Counted from the first letter of the stretch, positions 26,833 to 35,875 are shown. The stretch: 64,000 bases of DNA from Erwinia phyllosphaerae (GCF_019132875.1 NZ_JAHSPF010000006.1:124001-188000); one strand, 5' to 3'. Notes: a model not told the origin generated them from the sequence alone. Made by a program: numbers and translations.

Positions 26833-27423
26833 ATGTACTCACTGGAAGAACAGGCCCGGCGTTACGCAACCAAAGCGCATGCTGAAGCGGGCCAGCGCCG
26901 CAAATATACCGATGAGCCTTATATTGTTCACCCGGCCGCCGTCGTGGAGCTGGTCAGAAGCGTGACGGATAACGAAGCCATGCTGGCCGCCGCATGGCTG
27001 CACGATACGGTGGAAGATACGCCCAGCACGCTGGCGGATATCGAAAGCCATTTTGGTGCAGAAGTTGCCGAACTGGTGGCGATGCTGACGGACAGTAAAC
27101 AGCCCCAGGCAAAAAACCGTGCAGCGCGAAAGGTCGCCCATTTTCAGCACACCGCGCGGGCCTCAAAGGATGCGCAAACCATTAAGCTGGCCGACATTAT
27201 TGATAATACGCGCTCTATTATTCACTTCGATCCGCATTTTGCCCGCGTTTATCTGGTCGAAAAGCGCGTACAGATCGATTTGCTGCGGGCAGGAAACGCT
27301 GACCTTTGGCAGCAGGCTTCCACCATTATCGAACGGGGAATTGAACAGTTAACGCTGGCGCCGCATCATGTGCCGCCGGTCTGGTTTACGCGCCAGCAGG
27401 AGAAATACGTATTGCAGGAATAA
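26833..27423 (+). CDS. Stand-alone HD-domain ppGpp hydrolase-like protein
   Basis: The ATG at 26833 follows GGGAGGGGAA directly and gives 196 residues. The sequence is a RelA/SpoT-type HD hydrolase domain only: His33 in YIVHPAAV, the HD pair His57-Asp58 in WLHDTVEDT, and Asp121 in KLADIIDNT, which are the Mn-binding positions. No synthetase, TGS or ACT domain follows. Members of this small alarmone hydrolase group (Mesh1-like) cleave 3'-pyrophosphates of ppGpp or related nucleotides, but substrates for most are untested. It is divergent from ohrR (63 bp apart). Confidence 0.8.
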   Translation: MYSLEEQARRYATKAHAEAGQRRKYTDEPYIVHPAAVVELVRSVTDNEAMLAAAWLHDTVEDTPSTLADIESHFGAEVAELVAMLTDSKQPQAKNRAARKVAHFQHTARASKDAQTIKLADIIDNTRSIIHFDPHFARVYLVEKRVQIDLLRAGNADLWQQASTIIERGIEQLTLAPHHVPPVWFTRQQEKYVLQE

Positions 27424-27557
27424 GCGGTACTTTCGTCCTGACGCCCACTGCTTTTTATAATATCTCTGCCGCCGCTGCGCTATCCGCAGCGGCATTTATT
27501 GGTAAACCCTTGCCAGGTAGCTACTTATAATCGTCCCCGACAAGAATAAGGGACATT

Positions 27558-28184
27558 ATGCAAACTGATTTACTTTTTATCCGCCGTAAGGCGCTGGCTT
27601 TTATTGGCTGCGCGTTGTTTCTCGCTGCCATGATGGGCATGATTTTCATCGACGTTAGCTGGATGAATGACGGCGTCCATGAAACCTCATTTACCGAAGT
27701 TTCCCAGGAATTAATCCTGCTGGTTATTGCGCTGCTGTTTTTTCACCGTGCATATCGCCAGCCTGCGATGCGATCGACACTGGTATTAGTCGGCGGCTTT
27801 TTCAGCTGCATGTTAATCCGTGAACTGGACTTTCTGTTCGATGAAATTTCACACGGTAGCTGGGTCTGGTTTGCCCTGGCCGTTACCGCCATCTGCCTCG
27901 TTATCGCCATGCTGCACCCTAAACGAGCGATTGTCGGACTTGCTACTCTTCTGCGGCATCCGGGCTGGGGAATGATGAGTGCAGGGCTGCTGACCATACT
28001 AGTCTTTTCCCGCCTGTTTGGTATGGGGGTTCTCTGGCGGCATCTGATGCTGGATGGCTATAACCATACGGTGAAAAATATGGTGGAGGAAGGCTGTGAA
28101 CTGCTGGGCTATAGCCTCTGCCTGCTGGCTTCGCTGAGCTATTTGTACAGCGACCGTATTACCCCGAAGGAAGAACTTTCCTGA
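27558..28184 (+). CDS. Unknown integral membrane protein, 208 aa
   Basis: A good Shine-Dalgarno (AAGGGA) precedes the ATG. The protein has about six hydrophobic segments (near residues 12-30, 48-63, 73-88, 103-120, 136-155 and 180-196), with acidic residues between them, including ETSFTEVSQE and EEGCELLGY. I do not recognise the family. It stands alone after the HD-domain gene (134 bp gap) and has its own terminator. Inner-membrane location is clear; function is not. Confidence 0.7.
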   Translation: MQTDLLFIRRKALAFIGCALFLAAMMGMIFIDVSWMNDGVHETSFTEVSQELILLVIALLFFHRAYRQPAMRSTLVLVGGFFSCMLIRELDFLFDEISHGSWVWFALAVTAICLVIAMLHPKRAIVGLATLLRHPGWGMMSAGLLTILVFSRLFGMGVLWRHLMLDGYNHTVKNMVEEGCELLGYSLCLLASLSYLYSDRITPKEELS

Positions 28185-28234
28185 CGCGAGAGCCTGGCGA
28201 GCCTGTTTACCCGCCGGACTTACCAGAACGCTGC

Positions 28235-28264
28235 AAGCCCGGCCTGATATTGCCGGGCTTTTTA
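28235..28264 (+). terminator. Terminator after the unknown membrane protein gene
   Basis: AAGCCCGGC and its complement GCCGGGCTT flank an 8-nt loop and are followed by TTTA on the plus strand. It separates two convergent genes. Confidence 0.85.
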
Positions 28265-28268
28265 TCGC

Positions 28269-28781
28269 TTACTGCTTATAGAAAATATCGCCGGACTCGG
28301 CCTTAAGGATCTTGCCATCCGCTTTGGAAATCAGCACGTAGTTGCCGCCCATATAGGTCCAGTTGGTACCCTGCTCGGGCGCGGGCAGATTACGGGTTTT
28401 CCAGTCGACGATTTCATATTTTTTAGTGCGGTAACGATCCGGCACCACGCTGCCGATGGCAAAGCGCTGGAAATCTGCAAAGAAATATTGAATCTCATAA
28501 GGATGAGCCGGATCGCGCTGAGGCGCGGCCGTTTCGCCCGACGGCGTTTGCGCCTGTGAAGGCGTCTGCGCTTCTGGCGCAACCGGAGCCTGGGCTGCCG
28601 GACTCTGCGGCGCTGTTGCTGCCGGGTCTTGCGAAGCTGGCGCATCCGTTGCTGGCGCTTGTGCATCCGGCGCGGCGACGGCTGAATCCTGCGCGGCTGG
28701 CTGGCTATCTTCGGCGAAAGCCGTTGACACTAACGGCATTGCCGCAAATAAAAGGGCTGAAAACAGAACGTGCTTACTCAT
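28269..28781 (-). CDS. RcnB-family periplasmic protein with Ala/Pro-rich linker
   Basis: A 170-residue secreted protein: signal peptide (residues 1-23, ending AFA), then about 65 residues of Ala/Pro/Gln low-complexity sequence, then a C-terminal RcnB domain (about 95-170) with the family pattern of VVPDRYRTKKYEI, WKTRNLPAP and WTYMGGNYVLI. E. coli RcnB (112 aa) tunes Ni/Co export by RcnA. No rcnA or rcnR gene is nearby and the His residues that could bind metal are few, so a nickel role is not implied. The long linker is unusual compared with the short E. coli protein. Confidence 0.8.
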   Translation of the reverse strand: MSKHVLFSALLFAAMPLVSTAFAEDSQPAAQDSAVAAPDAQAPATDAPASQDPAATAPQSPAAQAPVAPEAQTPSQAQTPSGETAAPQRDPAHPYEIQYFFADFQRFAIGSVVPDRYRTKKYEIVDWKTRNLPAPEQGTNWTYMGGNYVLISKADGKILKAESGDIFYKQ

Positions 28782-28913
28782 GAGTTTCTCCGCTGAGAAA
28801 ATTGATTATCAGGTGGCACCAGTCAGCGAGGAAGCGCCACTTCGTCACGCGCACATTATCTCTTCTTTCCGGGCAAGGGAAGCAGGAAAGCGGCTCTTCT
28901 TTCGCCAGGCTGA

Positions 28914-29384
28914 TTAAATCGACTTTTTAATCGGCAGGCTTGCCAGCGGCTTGATCTCTTTCAGCACAAACATGCTTTGCATCTCTTTAATACCGGGCAA
29001 GCGGCGAACCACCGACATGGCAAAATCGGCGTAGGCGTCAAGATCCTGCGCCACGACCTGCAGTAAGAAATCCGCATCGCCGCCAATGCTATAACAGGAA
29101 ACCACCTCCTCCAGCGCGGTTACCTCCTCTTCGAACTTGCGTGCTTCGGCCTCGCTGTGGCTGTCGATAACAACCCGCACGAATACCATCACGCCTAGCC
29201 CAATCTTTTTGCGGTTCAGCACCGCTCGGTAGCCCTGAATCACATCATCCTCTTCCAGCTTGCGTACTTTACGCCAGCAGGGTGAGGCCGACATACCGCT
29301 CTTTTCCGCTAAAACCTGATTAGTGATGCGAGCGTCATCCTGCAACAGCTTCAGGATTTTGATTTCTGCCGCGCCAAGCGTCAT
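28914..29384 (-). CDS. Lrp/AsnC-family transcriptional regulator
   Basis: A 156-residue protein with AAGGAA before the start. The N-terminal helix-turn-helix (about residues 3-60, with KLLQDDARITNQVLAEKSGMSASPCWRKVRKLE) is typical of Lrp/AsnC, and the C-terminal RAM/AsnC ligand domain ends in an effector-type YSIGGDADFLLQV core. It is not Lrp itself (sequence differs and lrp sits elsewhere in enterobacteria). It is divergent from the DUF2000 gene, which makes that gene its likely target. Confidence 0.88.
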   Translation of the reverse strand: MTLGAAEIKILKLLQDDARITNQVLAEKSGMSASPCWRKVRKLEEDDVIQGYRAVLNRKKIGLGVMVFVRVVIDSHSEAEARKFEEEVTALEEVVSCYSIGGDADFLLQVVAQDLDAYADFAMSVVRRLPGIKEMQSMFVLKEIKPLASLPIKKSI

Positions 29385-29656
29385 AACGAGTCATTCCTTT
29401 CTTTTTTCAGCCTCTGTCAGGTTATTTTTTCCTGATACTGTTTATTAAGCAAGCAATAAAGGCAGCACTTTTCCGTTTTTATCAGGCAAAATAGCCTCAC
29501 TTAATTAATGACATTATTTCAAAAGGTTACGCACAGCCTCACCCTCCGTTAAAAATACGGAAAAACGGGATGCAACAATTTAAAAAGAAATGCCACCACC
29601 AGGGAATGCCTTAAAAGTAAATAAAGCGATTACTATCCCCTCAGTAAGGAGTAAAG

Positions 29657-30076
29657 ATGAAATTCGACGCCAGCCAGCATCGCTGCACGATTATTATTGA
29701 TAAAGATTTGCCAGCCGGACTGGCCATCAACGCCGCCAGCGTTATCGGCATCAGTTTTGGTCGTACCACGGAAAATCTGGTTGGGCCAGACAGGCAAAGT
29801 ATGGATGCCGTTAACTACCCCGGCGTCATCTATAGTCCCCTGCCTGTCCTGCTGGCCTCTGGCGAATATATTCAGGAATTGCAGCGTATTGCTAAAGAGG
29901 AAGCGATTTATACCATGCCTTTTAGCGCGCTGGCGCAATCCTGTAAAACCTATGATGAATATGGCGCAAGGATTTCTTCTGTTAGCAGCGAAGAGATAGA
30001 ACTGGTCGCAATAGGGCTGATTGGCCCTAAAAAGAGAATAACCAAACTGACCGGTAACCTGGCTCTTTTTAAATAG
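29657..30076 (+). CDS. DUF2000 family protein
   Basis: A 139-residue soluble protein preceded by AAGGAG (nt 29647-29652). The opening motif (HRCTIIIDKDLPAGLAINAASVIG) and the later DAVNYPGVIYSPLPVL and YTMPFSALAQSC segments fit DUF2000 as I remember it; the family has a peptidyl-tRNA hydrolase II-like fold but no established activity. It is divergently transcribed from the Lrp-type regulator across 272 bp, an arrangement that usually marks a regulator with its target. Function unknown. Confidence 0.78.
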   Translation: MKFDASQHRCTIIIDKDLPAGLAINAASVIGISFGRTTENLVGPDRQSMDAVNYPGVIYSPLPVLLASGEYIQELQRIAKEEAIYTMPFSALAQSCKTYDEYGARISSVSSEEIELVAIGLIGPKKRITKLTGNLALFK

Positions 30077-30192
30077 GTATCCTGTGTCTGCAACGTTCAG
30101 CCTGACGTTATATTGCTGAACGCCGCAGGTATGCCAGCACCAACCTTGTAGCCCTCAGCTTTGGCAGCGAAACGGATGCGATCTTGTCTTGA

Positions 30193-31422
30193 TCAGTAGA
30201 TTTGAGGATCAAAGATTACCGTTACGGCACCTCGATACGTGTCCGGCCGGGTTTTCAGCATGGTATCCACGTCCCGCTGCTCCACCAGAAAATCGATGCT
30301 GCCGCTTTTGTTCTCACCATAGGATTTGGTAATAAAAGTGTTTCTGGTTAAATCTCTACCCAACGCAAGCGGCCTTTGGGAGACGGTGGAACCGGTTGTG
30401 CTGTCCACGATATTGTCAGGCAGCGTCAGCAGTGTTTGTACCGGCACCAGCTGCGCCGAGTTGTCGCTTTTCAGCGCGCAGTTTGTGCCGCTCTGCTGTT
30501 CACACGCCAGATAAACGGTAAAAGCTCCGGAGCTGGAAAGAGTAAAATTGCTGCGGCCGGTTAGCTGCGGCGTGATGCGGGTAACCATCCAGCGCTCCCA
30601 GTTTGCTTTCCCCTCTTCCTCCGTACAGGTTCTTCCCTGTGCACAAGGTCTAAGGTTAACCTTCTGAGCTTCTGCGGTGGTGGTTAATTTCAGTTCATGG
30701 TTAACAGAAAGGGTGAAATTGATCGTAAGCTGGCTATCTGATGCCTGATAGTTATCGCCAAAGTCAAAATCGCCACCGGGACCAACGGTTAAATGCAGCG
30801 CACCTTTATAAATACCAGAACTCATCCGAAGTGGATCTGGCGATACCAGCTCATATGCCACGCTCATATTAAAAAAGCTTGAGGGTTCAGTTCTGTCTAT
30901 AGTGCTTATTTTATAGCATGCACCGCTGTCAGAAGTAACTGACCATAAAAAGTGATACCAATTCCCTCCCCCCCAACTTGCCCCACTAGATTTACAAGGT
31001 AGATTAGGAAACCTAAAGCTAGAATTTACCCAGTCATATTGGCCGATGTTATTAGTATAACGAGAACTAAATCCACTCACACGAAAGGAAACTTTCGCAA
31101 TATCACCAGCCTCATTTGTTACATTTAATGTTACGAGTTTATTTGGAAAGGCGAAATAGGGATTATTTCTTGGAGTATCATTTGCTTTTATTGGATTTAT
31201 TATAGCCAGGTTTAAAGGTAATGCAATGCTGAAAACATTGCTCGAACATGAGTCTGGCCATGTCGCACAATACCCACTCTGTGGCGTAGTGTTGGTAAAC
31301 TGATTATTCTCCGGTTGACTCATGGATGGCGTAAAAGCGGCAGTGATTTCCATGGTCGCCGCATTAGCAGCCAGCCCTGCGATAAGTAATCCTGCCCCCG
31401 CCAGAGCCGATAGCATCTTCAT
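30193..31422 (-). CDS. Alpha-fimbrial tip adhesin (CblD/CfaE-like)
   Basis: A 409-residue exported protein (signal peptide to about residue 21, ending NAA). Cys-rich N-terminal half (Cys52, Cys58 and others) and a late NHELKLTTT segment fit tip subunits of the CS1/CFA/cable-pilus class. It is the last gene of the four-gene alpha-fimbrial operon. Its ATG overlaps the usher stop by 1 bp (TAATG). The middle part (nt 30880-31220) is distinctly AT-rich relative to the rest, as is common for variable binding domains. Receptor unknown. Confidence 0.78.
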   Translation of the reverse strand: MKMLSALAGAGLLIAGLAANAATMEITAAFTPSMSQPENNQFTNTTPQSGYCATWPDSCSSNVFSIALPLNLAIINPIKANDTPRNNPYFAFPNKLVTLNVTNEAGDIAKVSFRVSGFSSRYTNNIGQYDWVNSSFRFPNLPCKSSGASWGGGNWYHFLWSVTSDSGACYKISTIDRTEPSSFFNMSVAYELVSPDPLRMSSGIYKGALHLTVGPGGDFDFGDNYQASDSQLTINFTLSVNHELKLTTTAEAQKVNLRPCAQGRTCTEEEGKANWERWMVTRITPQLTGRSNFTLSSSGAFTVYLACEQQSGTNCALKSDNSAQLVPVQTLLTLPDNIVDSTTGSTVSQRPLALGRDLTRNTFITKSYGENKSGSIDFLVEQRDVDTMLKTRPDTYRGAVTVIFDPQIY

Positions 31423-33848
31423 TATTTGTCTGCTCCCGTATTTACTGTCCGGCAGCGGACAGCATCAATAAACTGCACTTTTTTGGCGCGATCGAGACCT
31501 GACGGCAGCGTGCAGGTCAGCGCCGGCTGGCCGGGTTCCGCCCTGACCGTCAGCACGCTGTTTGCCACGCCGGAATCCAGCGTCAGCACCCCTTCGGCAT
31601 TAATCACGCCGCTGGAAACATCACTGCTGACAAAACGATTTTTCAGCAGGTTACCCTGTTCATCGTGCAGCATGCCGACCAGCGTAAAGGTTTTTACCGC
31701 CTTCACTTTTATGTACTGCACGCTGCCCCGGTTCATCTGCACGCTCTGGTTCTGTGGAAAGAGCTGTACGCTTTCACCGCCGCGTGCCGCGAACTGAATG
31801 TTGTTCTGTTTCCACAGCCCGGTTGGCACGATATTGCGTCCTGCCGACAGCCGCGTTTCCGCCATCGTGCCGGAAGCGATAACACCGGTATCGTCATCCG
31901 CGTCCACGTCGACAATCAGCGCCGACTCCATGCTGCGACTGTTGCTGTTTACCGACGCCACTTTGCCGCCGCCCACCACCAGCACCTGGCTCAGGTTTCC
32001 ACCCAGCGTAGTCGTATCGCCCTGCGTATTGTGCTGCGCATACGCATCGCCGCTGGCATAAGGCGTGTCCACCGAAGCGTTGCTGCTGATAACCGTGTTA
32101 TGCGGGCTATAAGAAACGCCGCCGCCAAGCGTGCGGATAACGCTCCCTTCGCCCGGCTGCCACTGATAGTTCAGGCTGGAGTATCCCTGATTCTGGTTGA
32201 TGCCGGTTTCGGCTGAAACAAGATGGCGGGCTGCCGGGGCCAGCGACACGCTGACGCCAAAGGAGACGCCACGGTCTCGGCTATTATTGTTAAAGCCGGG
32301 CCGGTCATAAGCGCTGAACCGGAAGTTCATATCGCGTCCTGACAGGTTCGCCAGCGTGGTGACCGATGCGTCGGTGCCAAAGCCTTGCCGCCAGGCGGTA
32401 TCCATATACTGGCCGTTCAGCATCAGCTGCGTAGAGTGAGGCAGGCGCAGCGACAGCGAGGTGCCCCAGGTATCGCCCTGCTGACGAGACGTGGTACGCT
32501 GACTGAACAGGCCGTGACCATATACGTCAGTGGTGGTGGAACGCCAGAACAGACTGGCCGAGCCGCCGCCGGGAATGTTGCGGTAGTAGCGGATGTCGGT
32601 GTCCTGGTTTGTGCGGTATTCCGAATTGCCCAGCGTGTACTGGGCAAACAGCGAATCATCTGGCGAAAGCGTAACGTTGGCACGGGTTCTGAGCCGATGC
32701 TCTTTCTCCGTCGCCGCGCCGCTAAAACCTAATACGGCGCGCGGATGCACCAGAATATCCACGCCGCCGCCCGCCGCAAAAGGGTTATCCTCACGCACGC
32801 GGCCATCACCGGAGGCCAGCGTTCTGCGCTGTCCGCTCCAGAGATTCATGCGCCAGCGCCTGTCCGGATTGGCCCAGCCCTGCGGCTTGTAAATCTGCGC
32901 CTGCTGCGTGTCCACCACCTGGCCATTTTCGATAATTTTTATCGTAATATCGTAAATGCCGCCGGGCAGCTGGCGAGTGTTCAGCGCCTGGACACCGGCC
33001 TGCAGCTGCTGGGTATGGATAAGCCTGCCGTCGCGCCAGACCTCGGCAATGGACTGATTGCGCCCGGTCACGTAAACCGGCCAGGCGCTGACGCTGTCCT
33101 TGCTGGCCAGCAGCGCGTCGGAGGTGGCCCACATGGCCCCCGCCACCGTGTCAAAGCCAAACCCGGCCGTCTGTACGTTGCCGGTATCGCCGTCGGGCGT
33201 AAAAAACCCCAACCGCAAAAAACTGCCCTGTAGCTCTTTCTGTGAGTAAAGCTCATACAGGCTCGAACTGCTGTAACGGTAGCGCCCATCCGTGCCGGAC
33301 GACTGAAAAGACACCTTCTGGCTCCATCCTGCAAAAGATGAAGTCAGGGAAGAGTTAATGCCCCAGCTGCGCATTGTGCCGCTGTTGGTAGCAGACACGT
33401 CGTTATACATAATTACGCCGCCGGGCGTTTCAGGTAGCGAGAGAAACGCGCTTTGCGATCGGCTTGTTTCATACTGTGAGGTGTATAGCTTTAATATCGA
33501 GTTATCCAGTCGGTATTCCACTGCCATCAAGCCGGACGGGCAAGCTGCTGTGCATTTTCCGACGGTGACACCCTGTTGCAGAATGCCGAACCATAGCGCC
33601 CTGACGGCCGGGTCTACCTCCTGCGCATCGCTAACGGTACGCAACAGTCGGATATCGCCGTTCTCCTTCAGGGAAACTGCCGCGTCAAATAGCGGCATGT
33701 CGTTCAGATATACCTGAACCATCACTTCAGAGTCATAAAAATAACGCCTGAAATCTTCAGGTAGCCCCCGCGTGTTGACCGCCAGTGACATATCGGCTGC
33801 CGACGCAAACAGAGGAGCCATAGCAAGAACAAGCAGAGTTTTTTTCAT
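31422..33848 (-). CDS. Alpha-fimbrial outer-membrane usher (CblC/CfaC-like)
   Basis: Started at the ATG at 33848, which gives a clean signal peptide (MKKTLLVLAMAPLFASA) and an 808-residue protein; the longer frame upstream has no signal sequence. It has an N-terminal periplasmic domain, a large beta-barrel region with many alternating polar/aromatic strands, a plug-like segment, and C-terminal Ig-like domains ending in the paired cysteines CTLPSG and CRTVN. This usher type differs from FimD/PapC and belongs to the class 5 (alternate) chaperone-usher systems. A hairpin covers the region just before its start, which has no ordinary Shine-Dalgarno. Confidence 0.86.
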   Translation of the reverse strand: MKKTLLVLAMAPLFASAADMSLAVNTRGLPEDFRRYFYDSEVMVQVYLNDMPLFDAAVSLKENGDIRLLRTVSDAQEVDPAVRALWFGILQQGVTVGKCTAACPSGLMAVEYRLDNSILKLYTSQYETSRSQSAFLSLPETPGGVIMYNDVSATNSGTMRSWGINSSLTSSFAGWSQKVSFQSSGTDGRYRYSSSSLYELYSQKELQGSFLRLGFFTPDGDTGNVQTAGFGFDTVAGAMWATSDALLASKDSVSAWPVYVTGRNQSIAEVWRDGRLIHTQQLQAGVQALNTRQLPGGIYDITIKIIENGQVVDTQQAQIYKPQGWANPDRRWRMNLWSGQRRTLASGDGRVREDNPFAAGGGVDILVHPRAVLGFSGAATEKEHRLRTRANVTLSPDDSLFAQYTLGNSEYRTNQDTDIRYYRNIPGGGSASLFWRSTTTDVYGHGLFSQRTTSRQQGDTWGTSLSLRLPHSTQLMLNGQYMDTAWRQGFGTDASVTTLANLSGRDMNFRFSAYDRPGFNNNSRDRGVSFGVSVSLAPAARHLVSAETGINQNQGYSSLNYQWQPGEGSVIRTLGGGVSYSPHNTVISSNASVDTPYASGDAYAQHNTQGDTTTLGGNLSQVLVVGGGKVASVNSNSRSMESALIVDVDADDDTGVIASGTMAETRLSAGRNIVPTGLWKQNNIQFAARGGESVQLFPQNQSVQMNRGSVQYIKVKAVKTFTLVGMLHDEQGNLLKNRFVSSDVSSGVINAEGVLTLDSGVANSVLTVRAEPGQPALTCTLPSGLDRAKKVQFIDAVRCRTVNTGADK

Positions 33849-33854
33849 TAATAA

Positions 33855-33875
33855 AGCCGCCGCATCCTGCGGCGG
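33855..33875 (-). other. Hairpin between alpha-fimbrial pilin and usher
   Basis: A perfect 9-bp GC-rich stem (GCCGCCGCA and complement, 3-nt loop) lies 6 bp before the usher start. On the mRNA GGAG abuts its 5' side and TTTATTA its 3' side, then the usher ATG. It is 31 bp beyond the pilin stop. Confidence 0.85.
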
Positions 33876-33906
33876 CCTCCAGTCAGTTAGCATCAGGACA
33901 ATGCGG

Positions 33907-34434
33907 TTACGGCGCAGGGGTGTCGACCACCGGTTCAAAAATCATCGCTACGCTACCGGTAAAGTATCCGTTTACCTCCAGCGCTGTATCGGCAGCCTGA
34001 GTAATGCGCAGAGCCGTACGGCCTCCGGCTTTCGCAGCCTCTGCAGCTACTACCGGAACTGCCGTTTTTGTAATGGCGATATTATTAAACGTTACGGCCA
34101 GGGGGATGACAGCGGTGCCGTTAGAGAGCTGCGGCTTACCGTCACTGTTCAGGTTACCCGTCAGCTTGGCCTGAATTGCACCGGCAGTATTTTTATACTG
34201 GAACTGTTTTTCAAACGGCTGCAGTTTGCTGCTGGCGATGTCGTATCCCATGGTTTGGGTCTGATCAATCCAGCCCGTATCGACTGGAAGAACCTGGAAG
34301 TTGTCTGAAGGTACCGTCGCGGTCAGGTTGATGGTATAGCTCTGGCTTTCCGCCGCATGGGCAACGGATGCACCCAGGGCTGCACAGGACAGCAGCGCTA
34401 CGGCCAGCGTGTTTTTAAATGTTTTCTTTTTCAT
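33907..34434 (-). CDS. Alpha-fimbrial (CS1-type) major pilin
   Basis: A 175-residue exported protein with signal peptide (about residues 1-27, ending AHA). It has no cysteines in the mature part, as expected for CS1/CfaB-like pilins, and the YTINLTATVPSDNFQVLPVD opening and C-terminal GYFTGSVAMIFEPV match that class. It forms the shaft of the fimbria by donor-strand exchange. It is second in the operon, 65 bp after the chaperone gene, and is followed by a stable hairpin, which fits its higher expected expression. Confidence 0.85.
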   Translation of the reverse strand: MKKKTFKNTLAVALLSCAALGASVAHAAESQSYTINLTATVPSDNFQVLPVDTGWIDQTQTMGYDIASSKLQPFEKQFQYKNTAGAIQAKLTGNLNSDGKPQLSNGTAVIPLAVTFNNIAITKTAVPVVAAEAAKAGGRTALRITQAADTALEVNGYFTGSVAMIFEPVVDTPAP

Positions 34435-34499
34435 AACTTGTTCCTTAAGGTTTCAATCTTCCCCAACTATGCGCATTGCCACGCATGGCTCATGTGACG

Positions 34500-35255
34500 T
34501 TAAAACGTTAACGTCCGTTTATTATTTCCCTCAATCAGAGTGAAATTCGTTTTATAACCGATTTTTTTATCAAGGCTGACACTTCTTCCCGGCAAGATAA
34601 ATTCACGCGTAACGGGGCTACAGTCCGTGTCGATTGATTTACAATGGCGGATATCTTCCAGAGAAATAGTCGTATCGCCGTTATTTTTTACGGTCAACAC
34701 ACCTGCTGAACTGTTATCCATTACGGTTTTAAAAGTGGGGCTATCCGGTTGAACAATCACCACTGTGCCATAGCCTGTCAGCACGTTTAATCCGGCATGC
34801 AGACTATTTTTACGATATTCATCTATCGCCTGCTTATTCAGGCCAAAGCTGTCATCGGCTTCGGGCATAACGGGGGTAAACCGAACGCGAAAGTAACGTT
34901 CCTTTTCTCTCTCTCCGGGCCACATAATACGTACAGACTGAAAACCAGCGGGCGGAATAATCAGGCGCAGCGGCGTAACTATCAGCCGATTTTTTTCAAG
35001 CTGGTTATTAATAGTTTCTTTTTGTGGCGTTTCCTGCGCCTCTTTTTTACCGGGATGAATCTCCAGCAGCTCCACGCGTATAAATGCCGTAGAGTCACCA
35101 GTATTGTAAATCCGCTTGGTTATGCTCTGCATTCCGGGCGTCAGCACATCGTACATGCTGCCAATACCGATAACCGGCGTGGCTGGTACCACTGGAGAGA
35201 AGGTCAAAAGAGACGCTCCTGCAATCAATAAAAATCTTTTAAACAGATTCATCAT
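34500..35255 (-). CDS. Alpha-fimbrial periplasmic chaperone (CblB/CfaA-like)
   Basis: A 251-residue exported protein with a signal peptide (about residues 1-25). The Ig-like chaperone core shows the ITKRIYNTGDSTAFIRVELLEI first domain, the FQSVRIMWPG motif near residue 110, and a second domain ending GNNKRTLTF. It belongs to the class 5 fimbrial chaperones rather than PapD. First gene of the operon; an adjacent in-frame ATG at 35252 is an equally possible start. Confidence 0.83.
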   Translation of the reverse strand: MMNLFKRFLLIAGASLLTFSPVVPATPVIGIGSMYDVLTPGMQSITKRIYNTGDSTAFIRVELLEIHPGKKEAQETPQKETINNQLEKNRLIVTPLRLIIPPAGFQSVRIMWPGEREKERYFRVRFTPVMPEADDSFGLNKQAIDEYRKNSLHAGLNVLTGYGTVVIVQPDSPTFKTVMDNSSAGVLTVKNNGDTTISLEDIRHCKSIDTDCSPVTREFILPGRSVSLDKKIGYKTNFTLIEGNNKRTLTF

Positions 35256-35369
35256 ATTTTATTCCAGGCTCGTATTCAGGACAATAAAGAAGCCAGCTTG
35301 TAAAAATAGTGATATATAATTATCAATCCTGAAAGATTCGTTAACTTAAAAACACACCCTACGTTTACT

Positions 35370-35609
35370 ATGTCACCCACTGATTTATACGGATTACTCC
35401 GCCGGGATAGGTTTAATCTGAAAACATTATTTGAAAATATTCATCGCTCGTCAATAGCGGACACAAACCCTATTAACAGCAATATTGGCTATAGGAAAAA
35501 ACTCAATCTCCTGGTTAAGGCTATCGACTATTTTCATAAAAACGAGATAACCCCAAGTTTTCAAAAGGAAAACCAACCCTGGTATACGGCAATGAGAAAA
35601 TTGAAATGA
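35370..35609 (+). CDS. Small ORF divergent from the alpha-fimbrial operon
   Basis: A 79-residue frame in AT-rich DNA, transcribed away from the fimbrial chaperone gene. The product is basic with an even spread of residues and ends KENQPWYTAMRKLK. I do not recognise it, no good Shine-Dalgarno is visible, and no domain can be assigned. It could be a small regulator or a remnant of one, since fimbrial operons often have a divergent regulator, but this is a guess. Confidence 0.35.
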   Translation: MSPTDLYGLLRRDRFNLKTLFENIHRSSIADTNPINSNIGYRKKLNLLVKAIDYFHKNEITPSFQKENQPWYTAMRKLK

Positions 35610-35875
35610 AAAAATTCAATAAATCATTAACAGAATCAACAGAGGGGATTTAAAAAAATAAAAGGCAGACTCGTTTAGGTTACGTTTTTACAGGAGACAA
35701 TCCTGAGACCTTTAAATTACAAATAATTAATTATTAATACTTGCGCAATTTCGGTAAATGTACGCATTCATCACTACCTGTTGTGATTTTTTTAAAAAAA
35801 ATAAACCGCAATAATAAACCCATATCTTTATGTCTACTTTCGATTGTAATTTATTCTTCCTGAGGAACCGGCAAG

